Origin: Lachnospiraceae bacterium
GTDB taxonomy: Bacteria; Bacillota; Clostridia; Lachnospirales; Lachnospiraceae
Direction: 5' to 3'
Length of the DNA: 55,570 bases
Assembly: GCA_029053015.1 (NCBI GenBank)
Contig: JAIDHX010000030.1
Span: 1-55,570, forward strand
A model generated the notes under the pieces. That model did not search any database and was not told the DNA's origin. It saw only the letters and a list, made by a program, of their open reading frames with translations. Position numbers and translations under genes: made by a program. Below, piece after piece: positions 53,684-55,570 of the stretch (position 1 is its first letter; each line of letters starts with the position of its first letter).

Positions 53684-55128
53684 AGACAGCCTTCTTTTTC
53701 CGCCTGCTCGTAAGCGTACGCCGCGTGCAGAAGTTTCTTTTCCTGAAAGCAGTCTCCGATAAACTGCACACCGATGGGAAGTCCTTTGCTGTCCATGCCG
53801 CAGGGGATGCTCATCGCCGGCAGTCCCGCAAGATTGACGGAAATGGTATAAATGTCACCAAGGTACATTTTAATCGGGTCTTTGAGGGACTCTCCCAGCT
53901 TCGGCGCGGTGGTGGGCGCAACCGGGCCTAAAATCACGTCATATTTTTGAAATGCCTCGTCAAATGCTTTTTTAATCAATGCCTTGACCTTCAGCGCCTT
54001 TAAATAGTAAGCATCGTAATAACCGGAACTTAAGACAAACGAGCCAAGCATAATTCGCCTTTTTACCTCTGCGCCAAAGCCCTCGCTCCTCGTCTTTTTG
54101 TACATGCTGTGCAGACCGTCAAAATCCGGCGTCCGATAACCGTATTTGATTCCGTCAAAACGCTCTAAGTTGGAGCTTGCCTCCGCCGAAGCGATGGTGT
54201 AATATGCCGGAATCGCATACTCCACAAGGCTTAAATCAAATTCCTCCACAACGGCTCCTTTTTCCTGCAGCACCTTTGCCGCCTCTAAGACCGCCGCCTT
54301 GACCTCGCTGTCTAAGCCTTCTCCAAAATAATCCCGCGGAATCCCAACCCGCAGCCCTGCCGCATCGGGAATCAGCGCAGAGGAGAAATCCGTGTCCTTC
54401 CTCGCTACGGAAGTAGAATCTTTTGAATCATGCGACGCCAATACCTCTAAAACGGCAGCGCAGTCTGCCACATCCTTTGTCAGCGGACCAATCTGGTCTA
54501 AGGACGAGCCGTAAGCAATCAACCCATATCGGGAAACCGTGCCGTAGGTCGGCTTCATACCGACGACCCCGCAAAAGGAAGCGGGCTGTCTGATGGAACC
54601 TCCCGTGTCAGAACCCAGTGCAAAAAAGCACTCACCCGCCGCCACCGCAGCCGCGGAACCGCCGGAAGAACCGCCGGGAACATGCGCCGTGTTGTGGGGA
54701 TTCTTTGTCACACCAAACGCGGAAGTCTCCGTAGTGGAACCCATGGCAAATTCGTCCATATTGGTTTTCCCCAATATAACGGCTCCCGCCGCCTCCAGCG
54801 CATGTACTGCCTGTGCAGAAAAAGGCGGCACAAAATTCCCCAGAATTTTGGAAGAACAGGTTGTCAGCATCCCCGCCGTGCAAATATTATCCTTTATCGC
54901 AACGGGTACGCCGGCAAGAGTACCCGAAAGCGTTCCGGCTTCTATTTTTTTCTGCACTTCCTCCGCCTTTTTTATCGCACCCTCTTTGTCAATTGTAACA
55001 TAACAGTGCAGCGCCTCTTCCTTTTCGGCAATATTTTCCAACACGGCTTCCACCGCCTGCACGGATGTCACTTCTCCCGTTTTTATTTTTTCCGCCAGTC
55101 CTGCTGCCGTCAATTCCAGTAAACCCAT
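53680..55128 (-). CDS. gatA: Asp/Glu-tRNA amidotransferase subunit A (482 aa)
   Basis: Amidase subunit that releases ammonia from Gln for GatB. Ser-cisSer-Lys triad: Lys in GVPVAIKDNICTAG, and the serines in HVPGGSSGGSAAAVAAG and LGSDTGGSIRQPASFCG. Full length, with FAMGSTTETSAFG and LAGLPAMSIPCG as further signatures. ATG at 55128 follows GGGAGGTGTAACC, 12 nt after gatC. It overlaps the downstream lipoprotein gene by 4 nt. Confidence 0.97.
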   Translation of the reverse strand: MGLLELTAAGLAEKIKTGEVTSVQAVEAVLENIAEKEEALHCYVTIDKEGAIKKAEEVQKKIEAGTLSGTLAGVPVAIKDNICTAGMLTTCSSKILGNFVPPFSAQAVHALEAAGAVILGKTNMDEFAMGSTTETSAFGVTKNPHNTAHVPGGSSGGSAAAVAAGECFFALGSDTGGSIRQPASFCGVVGMKPTYGTVSRYGLIAYGSSLDQIGPLTKDVADCAAVLEVLASHDSKDSTSVARKDTDFSSALIPDAAGLRVGIPRDYFGEGLDSEVKAAVLEAAKVLQEKGAVVEEFDLSLVEYAIPAYYTIASAEASSNLERFDGIKYGYRTPDFDGLHSMYKKTRSEGFGAEVKRRIMLGSFVLSSGYYDAYYLKALKVKALIKKAFDEAFQKYDVILGPVAPTTAPKLGESLKDPIKMYLGDIYTISVNLAGLPAMSIPCGMDSKGLPIGVQFIGDCFQEKKLLHAAYAYEQAEKEGCL

Positions 55129-55140
55129 GGTTACACCTCC

Positions 55141-55434
55141 CTATTCTACCGTTCTCGGCGCTTTAAACATGCCGTCCTTTTCGCCGGGCGCATTTTGCAG
55201 GATGGCGCTTCGGTCATCTCCATTGGTCACCACATCCTCCCTAAATACATTATCCATGGAAAAGACATGGGACATGGGCTCCACACCGTCCGTATCCAGT
55301 TCGTTTAATTTATCGATATAGTCCAGCATATCCGCCATATCCTTCTTGGCAGCTTCCTTCTCCTCGTCCGAGAGCTCCAGCTTGGCAAGAATGCCTACGT
55401 ATTCAATTGTTTCGTCTGAAATGATATTTGCCAT
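55141..55434 (-). CDS. gatC: Asp/Glu-tRNA amidotransferase subunit C (97 aa)
   Basis: Small subunit that wraps around GatA and stabilises its contact with GatB. Helical N-terminus [49 protein letters not shown] is diagnostic, then [34 protein letters not shown]. The ATG at 55434 has GAGGAGAC in front; the frame upstream to 55482 is not used. First gene of the gat operon. No consensus promoter was found in the 136 nt left in the window. Confidence 0.95.
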   Translation of the reverse strand: MANIISDETIEYVGILAKLELSDEEKEAAKKDMADMLDYIDKLNELDTDGVEPMSHVFSMDNVFREDVVTNGDDRSAILQNAPGEKDGMFKAPRTVE

Positions 55435-55508
55435 ATAGTCTCCTCGTATTATATAGTAGTAGTATTTATAGTCCCTCTCCAAGGACTGTATGCTATACTG
55501 TTGAAGAT

Positions 55509-55568
55509 ACTGTGGATTGGTTGTTTTCTCCTACCACCCGATGGTTTTAGAAAGGCTCCAACCACAGT
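55509..55568. other. Stem-loop at the right edge of the window
   Basis: ACTGTGG-A-TTGG (55509-55520) pairs with CCAACCACAGT (55558-55568), one bulged A, and an inner ACCA/TGGT hairpin (55533-55545). It lies 75 nt upstream of gatC. It may be the terminator or leader structure of what lies beyond the window, or another repeat element. Confidence 0.45.
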
Positions 55569-55570
55569 CT

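Overview
The window reads as chromosomal DNA of a Firmicute, most likely a gut Clostridia of the Lachnospiraceae type. Reasons: strong AGGAGG ribosome binding sites, a tyrosine T-box and a TPP riboswitch, AddAB instead of RecBCD, ECF-type ThiT, GatCAB, standalone AICAR transformylase with a PurO-like cyclohydrolase, an SGGD-repeat surface protein, and several DUF families (3788, 2225, 6062, 6106) common in that group. This assignment is inference from gene content; no rRNA or tRNA gene was seen.

Layout. 1-4.6 kb (AT-rich, minus strand): partial gene, a GNAT, a DUF3788 protein, a DUF3298-type lipoprotein, and a LytTR response regulator with its GHKL sensor kinase. 4.8-8.2 kb (plus): a PAS-GAF-GGDEF protein and a dCache chemoreceptor. 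8.2-9.2 kb: TPP riboswitch and thiT. 9.2-10.1 kb: Rpn-type nuclease. 10.3-19.4 kb (minus): a DNA repair operon, xth - DUF4406 - 3-methyladenine glycosylase - addB - addA. 19.5-22.1 kb: HAD phosphatase overlapping tail-to-tail with tyrS, which has a consensus promoter and T-box leader. 22.4-28.1 kb (minus): M19 dipeptidase, GNAT, uracil/xanthine permease, SGNH hydrolase and MBOAT acyltransferase (a likely cell-envelope O-acetylation pair). 29-33.4 kb: DUF6062 protein, three more GNATs, and an M29-like peptidase / hypothetical / ArsR operon with a palindromic operator inside its promoter. 33.4-34.6 kb: TetR regulator and a small acidic membrane protein. 34.7-44 kb (minus): MocR, DUF2225, glnS, TIR-propeller protein, DHH phosphoesterase, AICAR transformylase. 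44.4-49.6 kb (minus): PurO-like IMP cyclohydrolase, GGDEF-EAL protein, guaB. 49.7-55.4 kb: DUF6106, a TM protein, and gatC-gatA-lipoprotein-gatB.

The most unusual content is non-coding. Seven large imperfect palindromes (120-208 nt) sit in the intergenic gaps at 22.1, 22.3, 28.3, 28.8, 44.0, 47.9 and 52.7 kb. They share one core: a stem, a conserved CGGTACTTAGC / GCTTAGTACCG arm pair, a GCGAGGTNTTTTCGAGC apex and an asymmetric GAGCGAGAGCG loop. Their outer and inner stems differ in sequence between copies while keeping complementarity. Four copies form two composite elements in opposite orientation that flank 22.4-28.1 kb. The other three share longer terminal inverted repeats, and one of them carries a second, unrelated palindrome inside it. 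No transposase is linked to them here. They look like a non-autonomous repeat or structured-nucleic-acid family that I cannot match to a described one.

A second recurring theme is compact 3' ends. Three convergent gene pairs use a bidirectional hairpin terminator that holds the minus-strand gene's stop codon in its loop or upper stem and is partly encoded by its last codons.
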